The translations under genes and the position numbers were made by a program. This document shows, piece after piece, positions 46,686-56,110 of a stretch of 64,000 bases of DNA. Origin of the DNA: Arthrobacter sp. efr-133-TYG-118 (GTDB lineage Bacteria; Actinomycetota; Actinomycetes; Actinomycetales; Micrococcaceae); the NCBI RefSeq assembly GCF_030209755.1, contig NZ_JARVRH010000015.1, forward strand, positions 54,546 through 118,545, written 5' to 3'. How positions within the stretch are numbered: the first letter of the stretch is position 1; each line of letters begins with the position of its first letter. Under the pieces are notes generated by a model, which was given only the letters and a program-made list of their open reading frames with translations, was not told the DNA's origin and ran no database searches.

Positions 46686-47843
46686 TCACCGAAGGCTGGC
46701 GCTAAGCGGCGTCCCGAGGGCCCCGACGCGAGCTTGCGAGTGTTGGGAAGGGACCTCCGCGGTATGAGTAAGTGCCTTGATGATCGCTTCGGTAACGTCG
46801 TCCGTGTTGGCCTCGCCGCCGACGTCGCGGGTCAAGAACCCGGCGGCGGTGGTCTGCTCAATGGCGGCTTCCACCAGGCGGGCCTCTTCGTGAAGGCCGA
46901 AGTGGTCGAGCATCAGGGCTGCGCTGGCGATCGCGCCGATCGGGTTGCTAATGCCCTTGCCTGCGATGTCCGGCGCGGATCCGTGGACCGGCTCGAACAT
47001 GCTGGGGAAGCGCCGCTCCGGGTTCAGGTTGGCGCTCGCGGCGAGGCCGAGGCTGCCGGCGAGTGCCGAGCCGAGGTCCGAGAGGATGTCGGCGTTCAGG
47101 TTGGACGCGACCACCACTGACAGTTCCTCGGGGTGGAGGATGAACTTGGCGCTCATGGCGTCAACCAGGACGCTCTCGGTTTGCACGTCCGGGTAGTCGA
47201 GGGCGACGCGGTTGAAGGTTTCGTCCCAGAGGACCATGCCGTACTGCTGGGCGTTGGACTTGGTGACGGACGAGACCTTCTTGACCGTGCGGGTCCGTGC
47301 GAGCTCGAACGCGAAGCGCATGATGCGCTCGCAGCCTTTCTCGGTGAACAGCGCGGTCTGTAGCGCGACTTCGTTGCCGGGGCCGCGACCGCTCAGGTTG
47401 CGGCCGCCGAGTCCGGCGTATTCGCCTTCGCTGTTTTCGCGGACAACGATCCAGTCGAGCTCCGTGTTGTCAGCCTTGCGGAGCGGGGACTGGATGCCCG
47501 GGAGGAATTTGACCGGGCGGATGTTGGCCCACTGGTCGAAGTTCTGCGTGATGTTCAGGCGCAGGCCCCAGAGGCTGATGTGGTCCGGGACGTTCTCCCA
47601 GCCGACGGCTCCGAAGTAGATGGCGTCGAAGTCCTTGAGGGCGTCCAGGCCTTTAGGGTCCATCATCTGGCCGGTCTTCTCGTAGTAGCCGCAGCCCCAT
47701 GGGAACTCGGTCCATTCGAAGGCGAACCTGCCGTTGGAGTTCGAGGCCAGGGCGTCCAGGACGCGGCGGCCTGCGGAGACAACTTCCTTGCCGACGCCGT
47801 CCGCGGGGATCGATGCGATGCTGAATTTCTGGGTGGCGCTCAT
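46686..47843 (-). CDS. Tartrate/D-malate dehydrogenase-type oxidative decarboxylase
   Basis: A 385-residue beta-hydroxyacid oxidative decarboxylase of the isopropylmalate dehydrogenase superfamily. IPADGVGKEVVSAGRRVLDAL, the substrate loop ENSEGEYAGLGG, the metal aspartates in LVDAMSAKFI and NLNADILSDL, and EPVHGSAPDIAGKGISNPIGAI match TtuC/DmlA enzymes. Substrates could be L- or meso-tartrate or D-malate. The LysR gene upstream and the symporter and glycerate kinase downstream support tartrate/malate use. Confidence 0.9.
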   Translation of the reverse strand: MSATQKFSIASIPADGVGKEVVSAGRRVLDALASNSNGRFAFEWTEFPWGCGYYEKTGQMMDPKGLDALKDFDAIYFGAVGWENVPDHISLWGLRLNITQNFDQWANIRPVKFLPGIQSPLRKADNTELDWIVVRENSEGEYAGLGGRNLSGRGPGNEVALQTALFTEKGCERIMRFAFELARTRTVKKVSSVTKSNAQQYGMVLWDETFNRVALDYPDVQTESVLVDAMSAKFILHPEELSVVVASNLNADILSDLGSALAGSLGLAASANLNPERRFPSMFEPVHGSAPDIAGKGISNPIGAIASAALMLDHFGLHEEARLVEAAIEQTTAAGFLTRDVGGEANTDDVTEAIIKALTHTAEVPSQHSQARVGALGTPLSASLR

Positions 47844-47946
47844 GCCTACCTCCTCGTTGAGTTTGTTAGCAGAGTCACACTGCCTTCCTCTTCAAGTAGA
47901 CGGGCGGCGGGTAGGTGGCGTCCAAGACTTAGTTTCGATACGACTG

Positions 47947-47961
47947 ATAGGTAGCACCTAT
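47947..47961. promoter_or_regulatory. LysR operator candidate upstream of the dehydrogenase gene
   Basis: ATAGGTAGCACCTAT is a 15-bp palindrome with T-N11-A geometry, overlapping the lysR stop codon and lying about 104 bp upstream of the dehydrogenase start. It shares ATAG-N7-CTAT with 48910-48924. Confidence 0.5.
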
Positions 47962-48869
47962 TGGTTTGACTGGCTGTTGGTGCGCTCGGTGTGCTCCGCA
48001 GCGACTTTCAAGAACGCTTGGGCCGCGGGGGTGAGGTTGTCCTTGCGGCTGAGGACCGCGACGTCCAGATGGCTCACCGGTTCGATGAGCATTGTGCGTA
48101 GCCCGGCTTTGTGCGCTGTAGGAGCCCACGACGCCGGCATCACCGCGTGCCCGACGCCCGCCAGAACCAGGGGCAAGATTGAGGTCCGGTGGGCGACTTC
48201 GACGACGATCTCCACCTCGACGCCGTGCGCGAGGGCATCATCCACGAGCCAACGCATGAGGGAGCCGCGCTGGCTGGCAATGATGCGCTGGCCTCCGAGA
48301 TCCTCCCGTTGGATGGCTGTTTGCTCGGCGCCAAAGACGTCAGCCTGCGGGTTGACGATCAGGATGAGCGGTTGCTTTTCGAGTTCGAGGACTTGGACGC
48401 CTGGAACCAGGATCGGCGTAGGGGAGCCTGCCAGCCCGATCTCGGTGCTGCCGTTCCGGACTGATTCGATCACTTCTTCGGGCGTGAACGCGGCACTGAC
48501 GTTGAGCCGGACTGCGGGATAGACCTTGGCAAAGGCGGCAATCATGGACGTCAGCGGCTCGATGCCAGGGGAAGGCATGGTGATGATATCGAGACGACCG
48601 CTTCTGATGCCGCGGAGTGACTGGACCGCGGATTGCGCGGCGTCGAGATCCCGCATGACGAGGCGCGCCGGGCCGATCAGCTCCTTGCCGGCTTCGCTGA
48701 GGACTGCCCTGCGGCCGATGCGGTGGAACAGCGGAACGCCGAGCTCCTTCTCGAGGCTCGCGATGGTCTGCGAAAGCGAAGGCTGGGCGATAAGCAAATG
48801 CTCGGCAGCGCGGTTGAACCCGTCGTGGTCGACGACTGCGAGGAAGTACTTCAGTTTTCGCGTGTCCAC
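47958..48869 (-). CDS. LysR-family regulator of the tartrate/malate operon
   Basis: A 303-residue LysR protein. The helix-turn-helix is at the N terminus (LKYFLAVVDHDGFNRAAEHLLIAQPSLSQTIASLEKELGVPLFHRIGRRAVLSEAG), followed by the two-lobed effector domain. GTG start with GAGGAG upstream. It is co-directional with and 114 bp upstream of the dehydrogenase gene. A 15-bp ATAG-N7-CTAT palindrome lies 41 bp upstream of its start, and another lies upstream of the dehydrogenase, suggesting dual control. Confidence 0.92.
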   Translation of the reverse strand: MDTRKLKYFLAVVDHDGFNRAAEHLLIAQPSLSQTIASLEKELGVPLFHRIGRRAVLSEAGKELIGPARLVMRDLDAAQSAVQSLRGIRSGRLDIITMPSPGIEPLTSMIAAFAKVYPAVRLNVSAAFTPEEVIESVRNGSTEIGLAGSPTPILVPGVQVLELEKQPLILIVNPQADVFGAEQTAIQREDLGGQRIIASQRGSLMRWLVDDALAHGVEVEIVVEVAHRTSILPLVLAGVGHAVMPASWAPTAHKAGLRTMLIEPVSHLDVAVLSRKDNLTPAAQAFLKVAAEHTERTNSQSNQ

Positions 48870-48909
48870 GGTGCGGCTCCTCTGGCTGGGCGGACTTCCG
48901 GAACGATCG

Positions 48910-48924
48910 ATAGCCTACGCCTAT
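48910..48924. promoter_or_regulatory. LysR operator candidate upstream of lysR gene
   Basis: ATAGCCTACGCCTAT, same ATAG-N7-CTAT pattern as 47947-47961, lies 41 bp upstream of the regulator GTG, a position fit for autoregulation. Confidence 0.5.
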
Positions 48925-49062
48925 CAGAGCCTCGAGCGATGGCCGGGCTGTCTGGTGTTCTTCGCTGGGCCGCCCTAAAGAATCCGGTTCCTTCCCAAGA
49001 TTTTTCGCCCGGGCGCGGTTCTCGGGCCTAATAATGTCAGTGGTCCCTGCGAGGATTTCCTT

Positions 49063-50030
49063 ATGGCCGGGAACCGTGGAACACAGCTGATCGGAGCAGG
49101 CGCGCGTTCGGGCAGCGCGGGTCCGGAGGCTGTCCCGGATGTTGCCGTCCCGGGCGTCGAGGTGCGCGAGTTGATCGACGCCGTGAGATCGCTTCGGCCA
49201 GGCGCCGGCGGCACCGAACTGATCAACCAGTTGCGTGCACTGGAGGACCTGAAGTCCGCGGCCGCGGCCGCGGCCGCGCAGGCCAGGATCGCCGTCGCGT
49301 TCGATGCCGTCCAGCGCAGCGCCGAAGCGGCGGCCGGTGTCCCGGCCGACGAACGCGGGCGCGGCATCGCCGCGCAGGTGGCCTTGGCCCGGCGGGATCC
49401 TCGGCCCGCGGATCCCGGCTCCACGGACTCGCCAAAGCCCTCGTGGGCGAAATGCTGCACACCCTCGCCGCCCTCGAGTCAGGCCGGTTGAACGAATGGC
49501 GCGCCACCCTGCTGGTGAAGGAAACAGCCTGCCTGAGCGCCGAGGACCGCTGCGCCGTGGACGAGGAACTCGCCGCCGACACCGGGACCTTCGACGGTAT
49601 GGGAGACCGGGCGATCATCGCCGCGGCCCGGACCGCTGCCTACCGGCGCGACCCCCGCTCCGTCACCCGGCGCGGCAGCCACGCCGCCGAGGAACGGCAC
49701 GTCAGCCTCCGCCCCGCACCGGACACGATGACCTACCTGACCGCCCTGCTCCCCGTCGCCCAGGGCGTGGCCGTGCACGCGGCCCTGTCCCGGCACGCCG
49801 ACACCCTCCGCTCCGGACGGGAAACCCGCAGCAGGGGGCAGATCATGGCCGACACCCTCGTCGAACGGACCACCGGCACCCCCGCAGGCATCAGCGGGGT
49901 GGAGGTGCAGCTCGTCATGACCGACCGCACCCTCTTCCAGGGCGATGCCGAACCGGCACGCCTGCCCGGCTACGGCATGGTCCCGGCCGCCTGGGCCCGG
50001 ACGATGCTCACGACCGGCGAACCCGAGAGC
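49063..50030 (+). pseudogene. DUF222 (13E12-repeat) protein remnant, frameshifted and truncated
   Basis: The N-terminal part ([49 protein letters not shown]) and the middle part ([42 protein letters not shown]) form one DUF222 protein but lie in different frames. Reading with one base restored near 49397 gives the expected ALARR...[17 protein letters not shown] sequence, so a single-base deletion is the likely cause. The frame then runs to [14 protein letters not shown], where DUF222 similarity stops. The C-terminal HNH nuclease domain usual in this family is absent, replaced by mmuM sequence. Confidence 0.8.
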
Positions 50031-50039
50031 GGTCAAGAA

Positions 50040-50373
50040 CTGAAGCTGACCGTGGATGGTGCACTTGCCACCGAGCTTGAAGCACGCGGCTGCGATTTGG
50101 ACGATCCGCTATGGTCGGCCAAGGTCCTTTTGGAACAGCCTCAGCTGATCAAGCAGGTACATCGCGACTATTTCGACGCCGGCGCCGCAATCGCCATCAC
50201 CTCGAGCTATCAAGCCCTGCCCCAGGGATTTGCCCGGCGCGGCATTGCCGAGGCGGAAGCTCGCGGACGGTTCCGAGTATCGGGGCGACTACGTCCTCAC
50301 CCAGCGCGAGTTTAAGGAGTTCCACCGGCCGCGGATTGGGGCGGTCGTGGCAAGGCTGTCGACGAAGCGTTAG
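50040..50373 (+). pseudogene. Homocysteine S-methyltransferase (mmuM) remnant
   Basis: [65 protein letters not shown] is the N-terminal part of a betaine/S-methylmethionine-homocysteine methyltransferase, joined in frame to the DUF222 fragment. After GIAEAEA the frame jumps: in another frame [33 protein letters not shown] continues mmuM about 65 residues further on, then stops at 50371. The active-site zinc cysteines of the C-terminal half are missing, so the gene is dead. Confidence 0.8.
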
Positions 50374-50386
50374 CGCGCAGATCCGA

Positions 50387-52084
50387 TCAGAACGTGCCGC
50401 CTCCCGTTTCACCCAGGGGGTACTCGCGCTGGAGTTCGGCAACCTTGGGATCGTCCTCGTCGGCTCCGTAGTCCGAGTTCCGGGTGATGTCCTTTCCGTC
50501 GGGGAGCTTCATCGCGCGGAAGACCAGCGATAGGACGGCGGCAACGATGAGGTTGATGGCGAACGCCACAACGGCGATGTAGACCTGCACGTTGGTGCCG
50601 GGGATGGCAGCGATGGAGCCGCCGAAGTTGGCCTTCGTCACGGGGTTGACCACGTTGTACGCCGCGATTGTTCCGTAGATGATCCCGGCGGTCCAGCCTG
50701 CGAAGAGCGCCCAGCGGTGGAACCACCTGGTGTACAGCCCTGCCACGATTGCGGGGAAGGTCTGCAGGATCCAGATACCACCGAGGAGCTGCATATTGAT
50801 GGCGGCCGACTGGTCCATGGCGATCACGAAAATCAGCGCTCCGAACTTCACCACGAGCGAGGCGATCTTGGAGACCTTCGCTTCTTGCCGGGGGTCGGCG
50901 TCGGGCCGGATAAGGTCGCGGTAGATATTGCGGGTGAACAGGTTGGCGGCAGCGATCGACATGATGGCTGCCGGGACCAACGCGCCGATGGCGATAGCCG
51001 CCAAGGCGATCCCTGCAAACCACGCGGGGAAGTTGTCCAGGAACAGCTGCGGAACCACTAGCTGCGGATTGACGGCACCGTTCAAGTCAATGGGCTTGGT
51101 GCCCGCGGAGATCGCCGCGTAACCCAGGAGGGCCAGGAACCCGAGCATGAGCGAATACAACGGAAGAACTGCGGCGTTCTTGCGGATGGTGTTCCTGCTC
51201 TTGGTCGCCAGGACCCCGGTTACCGAGTGCGGGTACATGAACAGCGCCATGGCCGAACCAAGAGCCAGCGTCCAGTACGCCGAATAGCTTGCGGCACCAG
51301 GGATGAAGACGCCGGTTGGCTTGCCTGTGGCCGGACTGATGGCGTCGAGTTTGGTCTGGGCTGCACCGAAGATATTGTCCCAGCCCCCGAACTTGATGGG
51401 CAGGTAGATCACGGCAACGATGACCGCGAGGTAGATCAGGAGATCCTTCACGACGGCGATAAGCGCCGGCGCCCGCAGGCCCGAGGTGTAGGTATAGGCG
51501 GCCAGGACCACGAAGGCGATGATCAGCGGAAGGTCAGTCAGCAGCACATTCTGCGCGCTGCCGAGGCCCAACACCGTGAGCACCGCTTTGATGCCGACCA
51601 GTTGCAGCGCAATGTAGGGCATGGTTGCGACAATGCCAGTGAGGGCCACCGCAACCGTCAGTGCCCTGCTGCCATAGCGCCCGCCAACGAAGTCCGCCGG
51701 AGTGACGAACCCATGCCTGTGCGAGACCGACCACAAACGGCTCATCAGCAGGAACACAATCGGGTAGAGCACGATCGTGTAAGGCACCGCGAAGAAACCG
51801 CTCACGGCTCCGGTGGCCCACATTGCCGCCGGGACGGCCACGAACGTGTAGGCCGTGTAAAGATCGCCACCGAGAAGGAACCACGTCACCCACGTCCCAA
51901 AGCCGCGTCCGCCGAGGCCCCATTCATCGAGACTGTGCAGGCCTGTTTCCTTACCTGCGCGCCAGCGTGCGGCGAAGAAACCCAGGACCGCCACCAGGAT
52001 AAAGAGGACGACGACGACGGTGAGCGCGACGCCGTTGACGGGCCGGTCCGCTGTGGTCGCCATTGGGACGGCGAGCATGCTCAT
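50387..52084 (-). CDS. Sodium:solute symporter (SSS family)
   Basis: A 565-residue transporter with about 13-14 helices. GLGGRGFGTWVTWFLLGGDLYTAYTFVAVPAAMWATG near the N terminus and a sodium-site region around AALGSAMALFMYPHS match actinobacterial SSS proteins annotated as acetate, monocarboxylate or pantothenate permeases. The C-terminal tail is polar (GKDITRNSDYGADEDDP). Its ATG overlaps the DUF3311 gene stop by 4 bp; the small partner is typical of this subfamily. It converges on the mmuM remnant. Confidence 0.88.
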   Translation of the reverse strand: MSMLAVPMATTADRPVNGVALTVVVVLFILVAVLGFFAARWRAGKETGLHSLDEWGLGGRGFGTWVTWFLLGGDLYTAYTFVAVPAAMWATGAVSGFFAVPYTIVLYPIVFLLMSRLWSVSHRHGFVTPADFVGGRYGSRALTVAVALTGIVATMPYIALQLVGIKAVLTVLGLGSAQNVLLTDLPLIIAFVVLAAYTYTSGLRAPALIAVVKDLLIYLAVIVAVIYLPIKFGGWDNIFGAAQTKLDAISPATGKPTGVFIPGAASYSAYWTLALGSAMALFMYPHSVTGVLATKSRNTIRKNAAVLPLYSLMLGFLALLGYAAISAGTKPIDLNGAVNPQLVVPQLFLDNFPAWFAGIALAAIAIGALVPAAIMSIAAANLFTRNIYRDLIRPDADPRQEAKVSKIASLVVKFGALIFVIAMDQSAAINMQLLGGIWILQTFPAIVAGLYTRWFHRWALFAGWTAGIIYGTIAAYNVVNPVTKANFGGSIAAIPGTNVQVYIAVVAFAINLIVAAVLSLVFRAMKLPDGKDITRNSDYGADEDDPKVAELQREYPLGETGGGTF

Positions 52085-52362
52085 TGTTCCTGCTCCTCAA
52101 TGCGCGCGCCGCGCGCTGCCTCGCGGCGGCGACGGTCCTCTTTGGTCACCAGCCGGTAGGAGACGCCCACCATGCCCGCGGTGATCGGGACCCAGAGCAT
52201 TTGGTACCAGTAGAAGAACGGCATACCTGCAAACCGCGGCTGATCAATTGAATACGCCGGGACGAGCAGCGGAACCAGAATGGCGATGGCCAGAAGGATT
52301 CCGGCCACAATATACGGACCGGGCCTTGCGGGCCCTCGGGTCGGCACATCGGGAGATGACAT
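52081..52362 (-). CDS. DUF3311 small membrane protein, symporter partner
   Basis: A 93-residue protein with two hydrophobic helices (about 18-36 and 45-64) and a charged C terminus (KEDRRRREAARGARIEEQEQ). PRFAGMPFFYWYQMLWVPI is the DUF3311 signature. The start at 52362 has GAGGAGG. It is coupled by 4-bp overlap to the symporter gene and probably forms a complex with it, as inferred for this pair across actinobacteria. Confidence 0.85.
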   Translation of the reverse strand: MSSPDVPTRGPARPGPYIVAGILLAIAILVPLLVPAYSIDQPRFAGMPFFYWYQMLWVPITAGMVGVSYRLVTKEDRRRREAARGARIEEQEQ

Positions 52363-52679
52363 GGACGCCTCCTCATAGAGACGGCCCCCGGAGCGGGATG
52401 GGCTTCCCGGGACGTACCGGTGGCCTGGCAGACCGTACATATACCGGTCCATCAACAGAATAGATTCTGGATTAATTCTTTGACAGGGGAAGTAGCCCAC
52501 GCTTTTTCGCCAGGGAGTCCTGGTGCCGGCCGGCACTGTCCGGACCGCCGCCGTCGTCGTTGTCTAAATGTAGCCAGACCCGCGCAGCGGATCTCGAATG
52601 TTTGTCATTCGTCTTGATTAGAGCTGGTAGTATCCGTGACGTCCGCTCCTGTGGGCGTTTGCTGGCAGGCGCGGGTCTC

Positions 52680-52698
52680 TTCCGTTGCCAAAACGGAA
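52680..52698 (+). promoter_or_regulatory. Hairpin overlapping the ribosome site of the lysozyme gene
   Basis: TTCCGTT (52680-52686) pairs with AACGGAA (52692-52698) across a 5-nt loop; the ribosome site GGAAGG (52695-52700) is half inside the stem, 8-9 bases before the ATG. It could restrain translation. Confidence 0.45.
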
Positions 52699-52708
52699 GG
52701 AATTTCAT

Positions 52709-54205
52709 ATGAACGCGTCGATCCCGCGCGCTCCCAGGCGGCAGAATCCCGTTCGGCCGCGTATCCGGAAGGGCGTCGCCGGGTACGTAGCTGTTCTAGT
52801 GGCGGGCATCGTTCTCGTCGCGCCGGGAGCGGGCGCTGCTTCCGCGTCACCCGCGACGACTCCACCATCCCCATCCCCGTCCGCGACATCAACTACCTCG
52901 AACGACCACGCGATGGGTTCGACTGTCCGCAGTCACGAGCCCGCCGCGCCGATGCGGATGTCTGCCCAGGCCGTAGTGCCCGCTTCGGTGGCCTCCGGGG
53001 TGCCGGGAATGGATGTCAGCAGCCACCAGGGCGATGTGGACTGGTCCACTGCGGCCGCAAATGGCGCCAAATTCGCCTATGTCAAGGCCAGCGAGGGAAC
53101 CGGCTACGCCAACCCGTACTTCGCAAGCCAATATGCCGGATCCGCAAACGCCGGACTCCTGCACGGCGCATACCATTTTGCGCTGCCCGACGCGTCCTCA
53201 GGAACAGACCAGGCCAACTACTTTCTGCAGAGCGGCGCAGCCTGGACCCCGGACGGGAAGACCCTTCCTGCCCTCTTGGACATTGAATACAACCCGTATG
53301 GAAGTACCTGCTACGGATTGAGCCAGGGTGACATGGTGAATTGGATCTCCGATTTCGCCACGACCATACTGTCCAAGACCGGGCGGCTGCCTGCCATTTA
53401 CACCACCACCGACTGGTGGACCACCTGCACCGGCAACGCGGCGGGTTTCGGAAACCATCCCCTGCATATTTCCAATTTCTCAACTGACCCTGGAGCACTG
53501 CCGGCCGGCTGGCCGGACTATACCTTGTGGCAGAACTCCGATACAGGCGTCTTTCCTGGAGACCAGGACGTCTTCAACGGCACTCTCACCCAGCTGACGG
53601 ATTTCGCCACCAACCCGGGCCCTATCTTCTCCGATATTTCCGCGGATCCGTTCATGTCCGAAATCAACTGGCTCGGTTCCCGTGGCATATCCACTGGGTG
53701 GACCGAGTCGGATGGGTCAAGGAACTATAACCCCCTGACCACGGTAGCTCGGGATGCAATGGCCGCCTTCATGTACCGTCTGAAGGGCAGCCCGGCCTTC
53801 ACTCCTCCGGCGACGTCGCCATTCACCGACGTCGCCACCAGCAACCCGTTCTACAAACAGATCACCTGGCTCGCACACAACGGCATCAGCACGGGCTGGA
53901 CAGAAGCCAACGGAAGCAAAACCTACCGTCCGTATCTTTCTGTCAACCGCGACGCCATGGCTGCTTTCATGTACCGCCTTGCGGGTAGTCCGGCTTTCAC
54001 GGCACCGGCGACTTCACCATTCACCGACGTCGCCACTGACAACCCGTTCTACAAACAGATCACCTGGCTCGCAAACAGCGGCATCAGCACGGGATGGACG
54101 GAGTCCGACGGAAGCAAAACCTACCGGCCGTATCTAGGGGTCAACCGGGATGCGATGGCCGCGTTCATGTACCGATACAACACCACGTTCGGGACCATGC
54201 ACTGA
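52709..54205 (+). CDS. Secreted GH25 lysozyme with three C-terminal SLH-like repeats
   Basis: A 498-residue cell-wall hydrolase. A signal peptide or anchor lies at about 23-45, then a Ser/Thr/Pro linker. The GH25 (Chalaropsis-type muramidase) domain covers about residues 97-290, with Asp102 in GMDVSSHQG and the acid pair Asp191/Glu193 in LLDIEYNP. Three S-layer-homology-like repeats fill residues about 303-498, each with FSDI/FTDV, WL...GISTGW and a VxRDAMAAFMYR end. Start at 52709 follows GGAAGG. It probably cleaves or remodels peptidoglycan while bound to the wall. Confidence 0.9.
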   Translation: MNASIPRAPRRQNPVRPRIRKGVAGYVAVLVAGIVLVAPGAGAASASPATTPPSPSPSATSTTSNDHAMGSTVRSHEPAAPMRMSAQAVVPASVASGVPGMDVSSHQGDVDWSTAAANGAKFAYVKASEGTGYANPYFASQYAGSANAGLLHGAYHFALPDASSGTDQANYFLQSGAAWTPDGKTLPALLDIEYNPYGSTCYGLSQGDMVNWISDFATTILSKTGRLPAIYTTTDWWTTCTGNAAGFGNHPLHISNFSTDPGALPAGWPDYTLWQNSDTGVFPGDQDVFNGTLTQLTDFATNPGPIFSDISADPFMSEINWLGSRGISTGWTESDGSRNYNPLTTVARDAMAAFMYRLKGSPAFTPPATSPFTDVATSNPFYKQITWLAHNGISTGWTEANGSKTYRPYLSVNRDAMAAFMYRLAGSPAFTAPATSPFTDVATDNPFYKQITWLANSGISTGWTESDGSKTYRPYLGVNRDAMAAFMYRYNTTFGTMH

Positions 54206-54247
54206 CCGCGAGTGGCTTTTTGAGAAGTGGGGTCTAGGCTCGGCCTC

Positions 54248-56053
54248 ATGACAGCTGATAAACCGATGCCGCAGGATCCGATGCAGGACCCGCAGCCGAG
54301 GGGTCCGACGTCGCGCGCCGAGTCCGGCGCCGAGCACAGCTTCCGAACTGAGTTGAAGCGCGGGGAGGACGTCATCGATCCGATGACTTTCGCCGGCTCG
54401 CTTCCGCAGGATCGCGGCATCGCCCCGCGTCTTCGGGTCAGCCCCAGCAAGTGGTTCAATTTGCTCTGGTTGATCCCGATCGGCTTCGTGCTGCTCATCG
54501 TCGCGGTCGCCGTCGCGAAAGGAATCCGGGGGCACCCGTCCGTCGAGTCGTTTCTGAAGACCTATCCGGGAGCCTCAAAGCTGCCGGACGACGCCCCCGT
54601 GGGCTTTCCGGCCTGGCTGGGCTGGCAACACTTCCTCAACATGTTCTTCATGATCTTCATCATCCGTTCGGGCGCACAGATACTCACAGATCACCCGCGA
54701 CTGTATTGGACACGGCATTCGACGCCGGGACGGGATTGGTTCCGGGTACAGAAGCCAGTGCCCGAAGATCCTTTGTGGACGGCTAAGAAGGATTCGATCA
54801 GCCTCCCTCGACAGGTCGGCTTGCCGGGGCTACGGCACTCGATCGGGCTCGCGCGCTGGTGGCACCTCGGGATAGACACGCTGTGGTTGGCCAACGGGAT
54901 CGTCTTCTTCGTGCTGTTGTTCGCGACGGGCCAATGGATGCGCGTTGTCCCGTTGAGCTGGGATGTCATCCCGAACTCGATCTCGGTTGTCATCCAATAC
55001 CTCTCGTTGGACTGGCCGACCGACAGCGGATGGACGAACTACAACAGTCTGCAACTGATCGCCTACTTCGTCACGATCTTCATCGCCGCACCCGCGGCTC
55101 TCGTCACCGGGCTAGGCATGTCTCCGGCGCTCTCCACGCGCTTTCGCCGCATCAGCTCAGTCTTCAACGTCCAAATGGCGCGTTCCTTGCACTTTCTGGT
55201 GCTGTGCTGGTTCCTGTTGTTCGTCGTCCTCCACGTGGCTCTGGTTCTCACTACCGGGGCGCTGGAGAACCTCAACCACATGTACGCGGGGCGCAACGAC
55301 CAGTCCTGGACGGGGTTCTGGATTTTCGCTGCCTCGATGGTGGTCATCATCGTGGGGTGGGTCGCTGCGACTCCGCTCACCATCCGGCATCCGCGCCTCA
55401 TCCAGAGGGCCGGTTACGCCCTGATCGGGCCGGCCGAACGGTTGTTCGAGCACATCGACTCACGCCCAGGACAATACACGGAGAAGGACATCTCGCCGCG
55501 CCTCTGGCTCAACGGCCAGTATCCCGAATCCGACGAATACAAGAATCTCTTCGACAACGATTTCCGGGACTACCGACTGCGCATCAATGGGCTCCTGGGC
55601 AATCCGGTCGAGTTGAGCCTCGCCGAGCTGCGAGCGATGGATTACCACGAGCAGATCACACAACACTTCTGCATCCAGGGCTGGTCCGGAGTGGCCAAAT
55701 GGGGCGGGGTGTCGATGCAGGCTATCCTCGACTTGGTCAAGCCGACACCCGAGGCAAAGTGGGTGGTGTTCTATTCGTTGGGTGAGGGACCGGATGAGGG
55801 TGACTACTACGATGCGCATCCGATCGAGCAGATGGGCTATCAGCTCACCATGCTCGCCTATGACATGAACGGTGCGCCCTTGTCGTACGGCCACGGAGCG
55901 CCACTTCGGTTGCGCAACGAGGTGCAGCTCGGCTTCAAGATGGTCAAGTGGATCAAGGGCATCGAATTTGTAGCGGACTTCTCCGACGTGGGGGGCGGCT
56001 TTGGCGGCTACAACGAAGACCATGAGTTCTTCGGATACCGGCAGTCGATCTGA
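54248..56053 (+). CDS. Membrane molybdopterin-dependent oxidoreductase (sulfite-oxidase-fold) fused to cytochrome b-like domain
   Basis: A 601-residue protein. The first about 390 residues hold five or six membrane helices in a b-type cytochrome-like arrangement (WQHFLNMFFMIFIIRSG, SLHFLVLCWFLLFVVLHVAL, with histidines that could bind heme). The last about 200 residues are a sulfite-oxidase/YedY-fold molybdenum domain: YDEQ-type start YRLRINGLLGNPVELSL, with the molybdenum cysteine in QHFCIQGWSGVAKWGGV. There is no Tat signal, so the topology needs care. TAGGCT seven bases before the ATG suggests a leaderless start. Confidence 0.82.
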   Translation: MTADKPMPQDPMQDPQPRGPTSRAESGAEHSFRTELKRGEDVIDPMTFAGSLPQDRGIAPRLRVSPSKWFNLLWLIPIGFVLLIVAVAVAKGIRGHPSVESFLKTYPGASKLPDDAPVGFPAWLGWQHFLNMFFMIFIIRSGAQILTDHPRLYWTRHSTPGRDWFRVQKPVPEDPLWTAKKDSISLPRQVGLPGLRHSIGLARWWHLGIDTLWLANGIVFFVLLFATGQWMRVVPLSWDVIPNSISVVIQYLSLDWPTDSGWTNYNSLQLIAYFVTIFIAAPAALVTGLGMSPALSTRFRRISSVFNVQMARSLHFLVLCWFLLFVVLHVALVLTTGALENLNHMYAGRNDQSWTGFWIFAASMVVIIVGWVAATPLTIRHPRLIQRAGYALIGPAERLFEHIDSRPGQYTEKDISPRLWLNGQYPESDEYKNLFDNDFRDYRLRINGLLGNPVELSLAELRAMDYHEQITQHFCIQGWSGVAKWGGVSMQAILDLVKPTPEAKWVVFYSLGEGPDEGDYYDAHPIEQMGYQLTMLAYDMNGAPLSYGHGAPLRLRNEVQLGFKMVKWIKGIEFVADFSDVGGGFGGYNEDHEFFGYRQSI

Positions 56054-56110
56054 CGGAACCGGAGAGTGGACTCGTCGCAAATCGATCTCCTAGCCATTTT
56101 GAGTGGCTGC

